From Coemansia sp. RSA 1804 (Eukaryota > Kickxellomycota > Kickxellomycetes > Kickxellales > Kickxellaceae), in contig JANBTH010000044.1 of assembly GCA_027578815.1 (NCBI GenBank), positions 1 through 30,220 on the forward strand: a stretch of 30,220 bases of DNA, read 5' to 3'. The notes beneath the pieces were generated by a model. The model was not told where the DNA came from. It saw only the letters and a program-made list of their open reading frames with translations, and searched no databases. Of this stretch, positions 8,601 through 18,300 are shown piece after piece. How positions within the stretch are numbered: position 1 is the first letter of the stretch; every line of letters begins with the position of its first letter. Position numbers and translations under genes: made by a program.

Positions 8601-11115
8601 AGGGAAAAAACCACCTCATATCGTGGTGGATCAAAATGGCCGAGGCGGAAATGCTTTATTATTTTTGTTTGGATCCATCCAGAAAAGCCGAAGAAGGATT
8701 GTTTGGATCCTCGGACAGACAAATGCAAGCCATGAGAAAAGCCCAAGGATTGTTACGGAATTCCCGCTTGCTTTCTTTTAAGCGCAGCAAGAGAAAAATA
8801 GAAAGAAGGAGCAGGGCAAGGGGATAAAAGAGCAGACTAAAAATGTCCCAATCGCCAGATATCGATCAGAAAAGAATATGAGGTGCGGTAAGGGGAGGCG
8901 GAGAATCGCACGTAGCAGACTGTGGTGTTTGTGCATATGTAGGAGATACAGGACAGGAGCGTCTGCGTGCGTGTGTCTTTTTTGTTGTGTTTTTGTTTTT
9001 GCTTGGCCTGCTTGCCTGCGTGTCTGCGTATCTGCTTGCCTACTTGCTTGCTGCAAGCGCTGAGACAAAAAAAGGAGGATATGAAGAGGAGAGGGAGATC
9101 AAACTGCAGATGGCTGGAATTATTAAGCTTTTTGAGCAATTGCGACAACGATGAAATACTGATGTTTCGCACTCTTCGTATTCCTTCTTTTTCTATTCTG
9201 CGAGCAGTATACCTGCATGACGTTTGTTACGCTTGTTGAATGTCCGTTTTGGGCTTGGAGGAACAATCGAAAGGGACACCACACCCATCTTTTGTTGCTT
9301 GTATCATGCAGGCTGTAATTGGCCACAATTCCGCCATCCGTGCCTCATCGCGCGTGCTGCTGTGTTCTCATTTTTTCTTTTTGCCGTCCTTGCCTGTTTT
9401 TTCGTCCGGTGCAGAAGAAGGAAGAAGATCCAGCGGACGGAAATCGAAGGAGGAAAGCGTTGGGCTTGATCGATGTCTGTGGGTTCTGTTTTAGTAGTGT
9501 TGTTGTTGTTGGGGGAGAAGGATGCCGCGCTATGACGCTCTCTTGATTTAGTCACCTCTGCGCAGATGTTTGATCCGCGCCACATCGCCAGCATCGGCTC
9601 CGCCCTGCCCAGCGCCGCTGCTGTTGCTACGCCTTGCCCGCAGTTCGCAGAAGAGGCAGGACAAAAGGAAGCAGAACAGACGTGTGCGCGTGAGTAGAAA
9701 GAAGCGTCGCATGCAGCCGAAAACAGACACGGCGCAAGCGAGATGAAATATGATTGCACACAAAGAAAAACGAAAGACAGACAGAAAGAAAGGGCTGGGG
9801 ACAGAACCCCTCCCCAGTGCCGCCAAACCACCACCCAGCCAATCACCCATTCAAGCCAATCCATTCAAACCAGGCTAATTCAGCAGAAGCAGGCGAGCCA
9901 ACCACAACGGCGGTAGCGCCCAGGATTGCTGTGGCCAGCTGCTGTTTGCTGTGCCCTTTGGCGCCTGCGAAGGGAAAAGGGTCAGGCGAGGCTGGGGCGA
10001 CCGCTGCTAGAACAACGAGACGACGCAGAGGGGAAAACGCAAAAGGGTTTTCTTCGCTCTTTTCTATTCCCTCCTCCTTCATCCACTCCGCCGCCTTCCG
10101 CTGCCTACTCGCCCCATCCATCATCAGCATCATCCATCATATCACCCCATCATCGGCTTCATCAGCATCATCGCCAACCACCGCGCATCCCTTTCGATGC
10201 ACCAGCAAATGGCAGCAGCCTGCCTGCCTGCCTGCCTGCCTGCCTATGTCTGTTCTGTACCCGTGTTGCTGCTGCCTCTTCCTTTTCCTTTGTTACTTCA
10301 TCTTCCTTTTGCCGGTTTTCCCACCCACCATCCCGCCCACGCATAGCATAACAGAACAGCATACATCCAGCATACAGGCAGGCCTGGGCCAGCCAAATGA
10401 GATGATGCATTCTGAGCATCCCACTCAGAATTGGTCATTTGCTGGAAATATTTCGTTCTACAACCGGTTTCTCTCTTTTTTCTTTTTCTTTTTCTCCCAC
10501 TCCCACTCCCAAAATGAAAAAGCATATAAATTGGGCTTCCAGCGGAGGAAGGTCCTTTTTTGTGTCTGTTCATTATTAATTCTTTTCTCTAGTGCCTACT
10601 GCTGTCATAGTGGTTTTACACTTGCTTGTTTTTTCTTTTCTCTTCTTCCTTTCTTTGATGATCCCTTTAAAGGCCTCCATGTGCTTCCTTCTTGCCGCCT
10701 TTTAAGTTCTCCTTTTCTTTCAGCATCCAGAGCTTTTTCTTTCAATTATTTGGTTCTTTCTGTATCATTAAACCACATTTGATTTCCTGTATTTTGTGTT
10801 TATTCTATTTCCTTCTGTATTTCATATTACCAAAAACAAACAAACAAACGCCATACTCGCACCACCGCCTTTGCCGTGCTGTACTGTACTATTGCCTGTA
10901 TTTCAAGACCAGATCTCACCACACCAAAAAAAAGGATCCATTTCCAGCATCTCCTGTATGCTCCTCCTCAAAGCCTATTTAATAAGCATCTGAAATTTCT
11001 CAGTATCCTGCTATTTATTGGCCCCTTTATGCCCAGCCAGCATCCCTCTTTTGCTCCACATCCAGTATACGAAACAAAGCGTGCTTGGAGCTACTAAATA
11101 ATATACATATTCAAA
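5656..11115. other. 5.4-kb gene-poor AT-rich spacer
   Basis: No frame here has the length, composition or motifs of a protein gene on either strand; the longest (9754-10782, plus strand) is a low-complexity run of Phe, Ser and Pro. I see no tRNA or rRNA. Present are purine-rich and pyrimidine-rich tracts, a GTGTGT run near 7595, CAAG-type tetranucleotide runs near 7377-7410 and 7945-7965, and a TGCC-type run at about 10217-10246. A slightly more GC-rich part at 9300-10400 could be transcribed as a long leader or hold the promoter of the PP1-subunit gene downstream. A gene of very short exons cannot be excluded. Confidence 0.5.
10217..10246 (+). repeat. tetranucleotide microsatellite (CTGC/TGCC type)
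   Basis: About seven uninterrupted CTGC units lie at roughly 10217-10246, within the spacer 0.9 kb upstream of the PP1 regulatory subunit gene. Related CTTGC/CTGCG units occur around 9000-9060. Confidence 0.8.
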
Positions 11116-13065
11116 ATGTACATCCCGGCTTCGTCTTCGGCAGCCTCGCCGTTTGTGCAGCGTCTCCCAGCATCGGCTGCTCCATCGACATGCACATCCG
11201 CAGTGACTGTGGAAAACCACAACCGCTGCCGCAGCCCAGCCTTCTCGCTGAAGCTGCAGTCTGGCGGTAGAAACGTTGTCTTTGGGCAGAAGAAGAAGCA
11301 GCCACTTCCTGCTTACATTCCGCCAGCCGTCGTTCGCAAGGACTCGGGCGAAATTGTCCGGCCGTGTCTTCGCAAGCGCAGTGCAACAACCAGCGATCTG
11401 CCTGCGCTGCAGCAGGTCTCTTCTTCTGCCTCTCCCTGCAGCTCCAGCGCAGCAGACTGCACTTCGCCATTGCCTGATATGCGCACACCGCGCTTTGTGC
11501 ACTTTGGCGCCGATCTCGAGTGCGTGCGCTGGTTCCTCAAGGCCCAGAGCCCCAGATCCGCATGCAAGGATGCCGTTCCCGACTACTTTAGTGCCTCTGA
11601 GGACGAGCTCTCGCGCAGAGCAGCAACACCGTCTGCTGCTTCAGTGCCAAGCTCAAAGCCAGAGACGGTTCGCCTGACATCTGTCCGCCGCCCAGCTCCC
11701 TCGTTCACGCTCTTCGAAGAGTCACCTGTAGTTATTGAGCGCGTTGAGCTGGCTGACAACAGACGCAGCTCGGCATCGCTTAGAGGGTCTGTCAAGGTGC
11801 ACAACATTGCGTTTGAAAAGTGTGTTTCTGTCAGATACTCGTTTGACCAGTGGCGCACTGCCGAGGAGACCAGCGCTACTTACTCCCGCACCCTGCTTGA
11901 CAGCCAAGGCAGCACCCGTCCGGGCGTTGATCGCTTTGCGTTTTCCATTGCGCTGCCGCCCTCGCTTCTTGCTGCGCCGCTTCCGGCCACCGTGGCATTG
12001 TGCGCGCGCTACAGCGTGGCGGGTGCCGAGTACTGGGACAACAACAGCGGCTCCAACTACATCTTCAAGATCTCGCAGCCAGCGGTCCCGGCCATTGCCG
12101 ACGACGATGCGGACTACGATGGCATCACCACGATTAGCAACAGCAGCAACGCAGTTGGCTATGATGTCATGTCCGCAGGCGGAATAACTGAGCGCTCTGC
12201 CGCTGCAGATCTCTGTGCGCCCAGGCGCATCTCCTTTGGAAACAGCGCAAAGGCCGCCTCCTCTTCATCCTCGCCTTCTTTGGCGTCGCCAAATCTGCAA
12301 CTGCATTCGTTTCAGGCACCCTCTGCAGCGGATACGCGCAGATACATGGCACAGTCAGCAGCGCTTTTTGGCTTATCCTCAAGACATCAGCGGCAGCAGC
12401 AGCAGCAGACAGCCGCCAACAATAATGCATCATCGGCGTCGGTTACTACGCCATTGTTTCCAGAAGGCAGCAGCAAACTGTCTGGTGGTCATGATGATAC
12501 TTTTGCTGACGACCGCAATGGTAATTACCGCCGCCGTGCTTCGCTACCTTCCTTTTCTTCATCGCCACGCATGCAGCAGAAGCAGCAAGCGCAGCTGGAG
12601 CCATTATTGTGCTGCAGCTCTGGACACGAGCTCCCATTGTACCAGGAAGTCGCATGGTGCGAAGGCGAAGGAGCGTCGCTTTCTTACGCGACGTCGTCTG
12701 CAACCGCATCTCTGCCGCCAGGCATTGTGACCACCACCGCCGCTTCTTCCTCTGCACGCTTTGCAGGCAGCATGGCTGTGGAGTATCTGAGCAGCAGCAG
12801 CAGCAACAGTACGCCAACATCCTCTCCACAGCTATCGCCCTCATCGCCGCTGCTGGCATCTGAGGATTCCGAGCGCTTTGTGTCGATTAGCAGCAGCAGC
12901 AGCAGCAGCAGCACGGCTTCGTTTGCATCTCTCCCGACTTCAATGATGCGCACTGGAAGCCCGCTTGGCGGACATGTGGTTTTTGATTCGGATTCCCCGA
13001 TGCGTGCTGGGTCGCCTCTGGTCTGGTCGCACAGCAATGCGGCGACATCGCTGCTTCAGTGCTAA
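11116..13065 (+). CDS. protein phosphatase 1 regulatory subunit with CBM21 (Gac1/PPP1R3 type)
   Basis: A 649-residue intron-free protein. The family brings protein phosphatase 1 to glycogen and glycogen synthase and so promotes glycogen storage. Residues 126-130 (RFVHF) fit the PP1-docking RVxF motif and are followed by the acidic ADLE stretch usual in this family; a second RVxF-like site (NVVF) is at 53-56. A CBM21 carbohydrate-binding domain spans about 205-320, with the VxVxNIAFEKxVxVRYxFDxW block at 227-246 and the diagnostic EYWDNN...NY block at 305-315. The rest is Ser/Ala-rich and disordered, with Gln repeats near residue 430 and an AGC-coded Ser run near 590. The basic, Ser-rich region at 83-95 before the docking site resembles phosphorylated regions of yeast Gac1 and Pig proteins. 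The start is the first ATG of the frame in an A-rich context. AATAAA follows at 13243. Confidence 0.88.
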   Translation: MYIPASSSAASPFVQRLPASAAPSTCTSAVTVENHNRCRSPAFSLKLQSGGRNVVFGQKKKQPLPAYIPPAVVRKDSGEIVRPCLRKRSATTSDLPALQQVSSSASPCSSSAADCTSPLPDMRTPRFVHFGADLECVRWFLKAQSPRSACKDAVPDYFSASEDELSRRAATPSAASVPSSKPETVRLTSVRRPAPSFTLFEESPVVIERVELADNRRSSASLRGSVKVHNIAFEKCVSVRYSFDQWRTAEETSATYSRTLLDSQGSTRPGVDRFAFSIALPPSLLAAPLPATVALCARYSVAGAEYWDNNSGSNYIFKISQPAVPAIADDDADYDGITTISNSSNAVGYDVMSAGGITERSAAADLCAPRRISFGNSAKAASSSSSPSLASPNLQLHSFQAPSAADTRRYMAQSAALFGLSSRHQRQQQQQTAANNNASSASVTTPLFPEGSSKLSGGHDDTFADDRNGNYRRRASLPSFSSSPRMQQKQQAQLEPLLCCSSGHELPLYQEVAWCEGEGASLSYATSSATASLPPGIVTTTAASSSARFAGSMAVEYLSSSSSNSTPTSSPQLSPSSPLLASEDSERFVSISSSSSSSSTASFASLPTSMMRTGSPLGGHVVFDSDSPMRAGSPLVWSHSNAATSLLQC

Positions 13066-14187
13066 AGTAGAATAAGGATTAGTTGCTTTACTACTCTTTC
13101 ATTTCATTTCATCCGAACCCAACCCAACTCAACAAAAGCCCCAACACCTCATCATTCCCATCCCATCGTTTTATCCAGCCCTTCATTTCATTTATTTTAG
13201 CTTTTAACGTATTTCTCCATTTTCATTTCTTGTTTCTGAAGAAATAAAAAAAAGCAGTGAATACTAATACTACAGCAATGGAAAGGAAGATAATCTAAAT
13301 CCATGTCTAGACGTGGATGAAATGAATAGGGTGGTTTCATTTCTAATTCATTTTCCTTGCTGACATTTATATTTCCTCGTGACTTTCTGATTATTACTAC
13401 TCATATCGAGCTTCTTCAGACAAGGAGAATTTGCTTCATTGTTCTAAAGATATTTCGTTAATTATTCTTTTTCTACACAATCAATAGAGGCAGCACCCAT
13501 CTCCACACATTGTAGTGTTTTTTTTTTAAAATAACATCAGTTACGAGGAGCAGGAATAAAATAATGATTTACGGATTGTTTATTTGCACCAAAAGAAGGT
13601 GAGAAAATTACAAGAGGCACGGATGTTGCCTGTTGCCTGATGCTGCTTGTCCAAACCAAATGCACACATGACGTCCCTCTGCCTCTCTCTCCTTTTCCCC
13701 CACTGATCATCAATCATCTGGTCTGTCTCTCGGTTTCCGATTCCAGCGCGGAAGAATTGAAACGGCCATTCGTGTTGATTGGGAACCAGGAGAAAAAAAA
13801 GGACAAAATGAAAAGAAGGGTAAAATGGGGGGAGGGAGGGTATCTTGTTATTATTATTATTTTCCGAGTGTGATAATATTTTCCGCACCATCGCACTGAC
13901 TGTCCACTCTTTTTTATTATCGAATGTCCGCTTCCTTTTCTACTCCAAATCACAGGTTAATGAGGGGTGGGGAGAAACTGCATAGTACGATTTTTTCTAT
14001 TTCGTAAAAGGGGGGGTTTATAAGTTGGACTGGAAAGGATTATGTTGGGATTTTCCTACTTTCTTTTTTTTCCTTCTCTTTCTCCACTATTATCACTTTC
14101 GGCATTGCATATAATTTTCCTTTCTTTTTCATTGTTGTTGTCGTTGCTGTTCCTCATCTGAACAGTATAATTTAGCCTTTATTCGCC
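13066..14187. other. spacer between PP1 subunit and uridine phosphorylase genes
   Basis: 1.1 kb of AT-rich DNA with pyrimidine tracts, presumably the 3' UTR of the upstream gene (AATAAA at 13243) and the promoter and leader of the downstream one. Frames in it are short and low in complexity. A TTATTATTATTATT run lies near 13848. No other element is recognised. Confidence 0.5.
13243..13248 (+). terminator. AATAAA polyadenylation signal of the PP1 subunit gene
   Basis: AATAAA occurs 178 nt after the stop codon at 13065 and is followed by an A run. Position and strand fit a cleavage signal for the CBM21 gene. Confidence 0.5.
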
Positions 14188-15129
14188 ATGCCGACGGAGC
14201 AGATGTCCAACGCCAACAAGCCGCTGAGCGCCGACGGCAAGACGTACCACGTGGAGACGAAGCGGGGCCAAGTAGCCAACCGGATTCTAACAGTCGGAGA
14301 CCCCCAGCGCGCACGGCTGATATCGCAGCAGCTGGACAAGGTGCTCTTTGAGCACATGTCGCACCGGGGCATCTTGACGATCACCGGCGTGTACGGCGGG
14401 CTGCCGGTGAGCATCGTGGCGATCGGAATGGGGCTGTCGATGATGGACTTTTTCGTGCGCGAGGTCCGGATGGTCGTTGAGGGGCCGCTGACGATCGTGC
14501 GGCTCGGCTCGTGCGGCTCGATATGCGATGCGCGCGCAGGCGACGTGATTGTTGCGTCGGCGGCGTTCGGAATCACCACGAACTACGCGTTCTACACCAC
14601 GGCGGCCGAGGACCCGCCGAGCAGCAGCCTCCCGGCGGAGGCGTACATCCTCTGGCCATCCGTCGAGCCGGACGCGCGGCTGACGCGCGGCGTGGGCGCC
14701 AGCATTGCGCAGAAGCTGGGCGATCCCGGCCGCCTGTTCACGGGCGAGGTCGGCAACGCCGACGGGTTCTACGGGTCGCAGGGGCGCGCGGGCGACGACT
14801 TCGACGACGCCAACGCAACGCTGCTCGCCAGGATCCGCGCCACGCACCCGAAGGCGGCGGCGCTCGAGATGGAGTCGCACATGCTGTTCCATCTCGCCAG
14901 CATCTCCACCGGCCCCACCGGCGCCCGGCGCCCGCCGTCCATCCGCGCCGCCTGCGCCCTGGTCGTCTTCGCCGACCGCTCCGGCAACGCCTTCATCGAT
15001 CCGTCTAAGGCCGCCGCCATCTACTCCGACGTCTCCGCTGCCGTTCTCGACGCCCTCGTTGCCGACGCCCCCGCGCAGACGCCCGACATGCATCCCGCCG
15101 AGGGCAGCGTCTGGGAGGGCGAGCTCTAG
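14188..15129 (+). CDS. uridine phosphorylase (PNP_UDP_1 family)
   Basis: A 313-residue cytosolic enzyme of pyrimidine salvage that splits uridine with phosphate into uracil and ribose 1-phosphate. Family signatures are in place: the phosphate-site GDPxR at 37-41, the RxGS phosphate/ribose loop at 105-108 (matching R-x-G-T in E. coli Udp), the uracil-recognising FYxxQxR at 194-200, the EMES ribose-binding motif at 227-230, and a downstream Asp/Arg loop at 263-264. Length is somewhat above the roughly 255 residues of bacterial Udp because of inserts at about 135-160 and 240-250. The gene has no intron, is much more GC-rich than its flanks and has third positions biased to G/C. It converges on the APSES gene with 174 nt between stop codons. 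Substrate could extend to thymidine or deoxyuridine. Recent or ancient transfer from bacteria is possible but unproven. Confidence 0.9.
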   Translation: MPTEQMSNANKPLSADGKTYHVETKRGQVANRILTVGDPQRARLISQQLDKVLFEHMSHRGILTITGVYGGLPVSIVAIGMGLSMMDFFVREVRMVVEGPLTIVRLGSCGSICDARAGDVIVASAAFGITTNYAFYTTAAEDPPSSSLPAEAYILWPSVEPDARLTRGVGASIAQKLGDPGRLFTGEVGNADGFYGSQGRAGDDFDDANATLLARIRATHPKAAALEMESHMLFHLASISTGPTGARRPPSIRAACALVVFADRSGNAFIDPSKAAAIYSDVSAAVLDALVADAPAQTPDMHPAEGSVWEGEL

Positions 15130-15177
15130 CGAAACAGATCCATTCTTCTTCGTCCCATGGAACACATTATTACACGC

Positions 15178-15183
15178 AATAAA
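15178..15183 (+). terminator. AATAAA polyadenylation signal of uridine phosphorylase
   Basis: AATAAA lies 48 nt after the stop codon at 15129, in the 174-nt gap between the two convergent genes. Confidence 0.55.
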
Positions 15184-15303
15184 CATGCCAGCAGAAAGCT
15201 GTGTTATCATCAAATTAAAAATTAGGAAAACAAGTAAAACAGCTCATGACCTCCTCGGTCCCGGCTACTGTACAGTGAAATACTTTTACATTCCCTCTCC
15301 GCT

Positions 15304-18300
15304 TTAGGCTGCCTTTTGCGTCTCGCGCGTCTTGGGGGCTCCGCCGATCGGAGCTGCAGACGGAACAACAGCGGTAGCAGCTGCTGCAGTTGACGATGAC
15401 GATTGCTGCTGCTGCTGCTTCTGGATGGGCGAGCCTGCTGCTCCGGTCCGCTGGGCGGCGCTGCTGTTACTGCTGCGAAGAAGAGGCGGCTGCGGCTGCG
15501 GCGGCCGCTGGTGCGGAGCGGAGGCCGTGCTGGCGCCGCCTGGCGGTCGCTGCTGCTGGTGCTGAAGCTGCGCTGGCGGCCGCCGCCGCTGCTGCTGCTG
15601 CTGAATCGGCCCCGGCGGTCTCCGAGGCGGCCCCGCCGTTCCCACCGGTCGCTGCCGGGACTGCTGCGGCGGCCCAGAGCTCGGCATCTGTCTGGCGTGC
15701 GCTGCCATCGACGGCGACCTTCCTCCATTGGCCGGACGCACGGGAAGCTGTCCGCCCCTCGCTGGCGGCTGCATCGGGCGCGCGCCTGGGTTGCCTGGTG
15801 CCGGCGGTCTGGCAGCGCCTGGCTGCATCGCTGCTGGCCTCTGAGGCGACGGCCGCTGCTGCTGCTGCTGCGGCGGCGCTGGCGAGCGAGGAGACAACCC
15901 AGCGGTTGTAGCAATACGATTGTTGCCAGCAAAGGGCGGCGGCCGCTGGTGCTGAGGAGAAGGCCGCGGCATAGGTTTCTGTAAAGGCCTGCCGGTCGGC
16001 GGTGTTGCCGATCCAGCTGTTGCGGGCGTCATCGGCGCTCGTCCCGATGACGGAGAACCCATCCTTACAGGCGCTCTTGGCTGCGATCCAACCACAGACC
16101 GTGATCCAGATACCGAAGCACTGCCATTGCCTTGTGGCGGCAGCGGCGGCCTCCTTTGCGTGCCGCCCTGGCCGTTATTACTGTATCTGGCTGCTGCTGC
16201 CACTGTTGGATCCTTCCTCACATTCGATCCCGCAGACGCAGTCACCTGCGTCTGCTGCTGCTGCTGCTGGCCTGCGTTATGCTGCGCCTCAGCCGCCTGC
16301 CGCTGGCTCTGCGCAAGCGCCGTCAGATTCAGCGTGTGGTTGTATATCGCGCTGGCAAGCCGCAGAACAACCGACGCATTCGGTGCCGCCAGCGCCGAGG
16401 ATGCTCCCGCCGGCGCGCCCTTGCTTCTTCCGCGCACACCAGTCGCGCCCTTATTACTTGCAGAAGCAGCAGCAGCAGCAGCAGAAGCAGTCCGCGAAGC
16501 CGACGGTTCTGCACCACCACTTGCTGCTGCTTGTTTCGGCTGGGGCTTTGACCGAGCAACGCGCATCACTCTGGCACGCTTGCGCACGCCAAACCCATCG
16601 GCATCGCCCTTCGGCCTCTTGTTGCCTCCGTCTGCTCCACCTCCACCACCATTGCTGCCGGCTCCCGCACTCGCGATGCCTACACCGCCTCCAGCTCCAG
16701 CTCCAGCTCCAACTCCAGCTACGCCGGCGTTGCTGCGGTACAGCATGTATGGAGCAACCGCCTGCTGCCGACCAGTGCTCTTTGCTGCCGCTGCTGCGCG
16801 CAGCCGAAGAAGCAGGCTGGCCTTGTCAGTCCCCGTAAACCCAAACGCCTCCATCGACTGCGCAAGCCGAGCGTTGAAGCTCCCAATCCCATGCTGCTGC
16901 TGGCGGTCCCGCCGTAACCGCTGCACTATCTGCTGCTGGTATTGCTGCTGCGCTTTCTGGTCCTGATACACCTGATGTTGTTTTGCCAGCTCCTGGTCCA
17001 CCCGATGTCCGTGGTCGCCTGCGGACGATACCGATTCTGACAAGCAAGGCGACACTGACCGCGATATCAGCAGCGGTGTGCTTGACAATCTGCGATGCCG
17101 GGGCGGAGTGCGCGGCGGAGGCGGAGGCGACGGAGGAGTGGAGCGGCAGATCATGTCCATATCGTCATCGTCCGTCGAAAACACCAGCCGTAGATCGAGA
17201 TCGTCATCATCCTCGTGGCCCGCCGAATCAAGGTCAAGATCAATGTCCATCGAGTCTCCAAACTGCGCACTTGGTGACAGCACATCTTCCGTTTCCGCAT
17301 TCTGCTCCTTCTTCTCGCTGGCCACAACATGGCTGCCACTATCGGATTTAACATGACCTGTACTGTTGATGTCTGGCGACAATTGCGTGCTTCCTGGATC
17401 AGCTTCATTAAGACCATCCACAGCTACACTGGTGCGAGTCGTCGAGACATGACGAGTAGCTGCTGCTGTAGTAGCAACAGAATCGCTGGTAACGATGGAT
17501 CTGTCTGTAGAAGTGGTTCCCGTACTGTTGTCTTTATCGAAACTCTCCTCACCACGAATAGAAGCACCATTCGCATCCTTTGCTGTCGTCCCCGCATTGC
17601 TGGATTCTTCCTTTTCACCGCCTGTCTGGCTGTCCTTTTCGCCTTTTTCGTTCCTGGAAGGCACATCTACTGAGGCAGCATTATCTACAATCGTAGATTT
17701 TGCTAGATCGCTGGTCACAGCCTTGACGCCAGCCCTTGTTCCAAATGGCGAGGATGGCAACGACGCATCGTCGAAAACCCCAATACTGCCATCAGTCTTC
17801 CTATCAACGCCACTCTTTTCACTTTCCAGCGAAGCAGAAGCAGAAGCAGAAGAATTAGCAGGCGCTGCAGTAACTATTGATGCAGAAGCACCCTCGTCCA
17901 CCGCAGTAGCGTCAGCTGAGGCCAAGGATGGCGGTGGCGGTGATTCGGGTCTAGGTGGCGTGTGGTCAGCCTGCGACGACTCACTAACAGTCACTGAAGT
18001 CCCAAGCATCGGGCTCTCGGCACTAAGAAGCTGCAAGAACGACTGCAACTGTCTGTCATCGGATCCGAAAATTGCTTTTGCCGCGCCTGCGAAATTAAGC
18101 GATCCTCCGCCACGTGCTGCCAGCGACTGGATAATTGATGGCGAAGGCGTGCCGCGTGCGGTTGCGCCAAATGTGCTTAACCGCGAAATCGACTGCTTCG
18201 GCTGACGCTGATGCGAATGGGCTGCTGTCGCCGTTGCTGCTGTGCTACCAGAAGTCTTTGAGGCGCTGCTATTTGGATGCAAAGACGATGCTGAAGCAGC

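Noticed and set aside
9754..10782. 342-codon plus-strand frame upstream of the PP1 subunit gene
   Set aside because: Low-complexity Phe/Ser/Pro/Cys content from pyrimidine-rich DNA and microsatellites, no domain or conserved pattern.
14287..15213. 308-codon minus-strand frame opposite uridine phosphorylase
   Set aside because: Arg/Ala/Gly/Val-rich antisense frame created by high GC third positions of the real gene.
16002..18205. Long plus-strand frames opposite the APSES gene
   Set aside because: They are Leu/Ala/Ser/Cys-rich readings of antisense CAG/GCN repeats; the minus-strand frame is continuous for 1,620 codons and has a recognisable domain.
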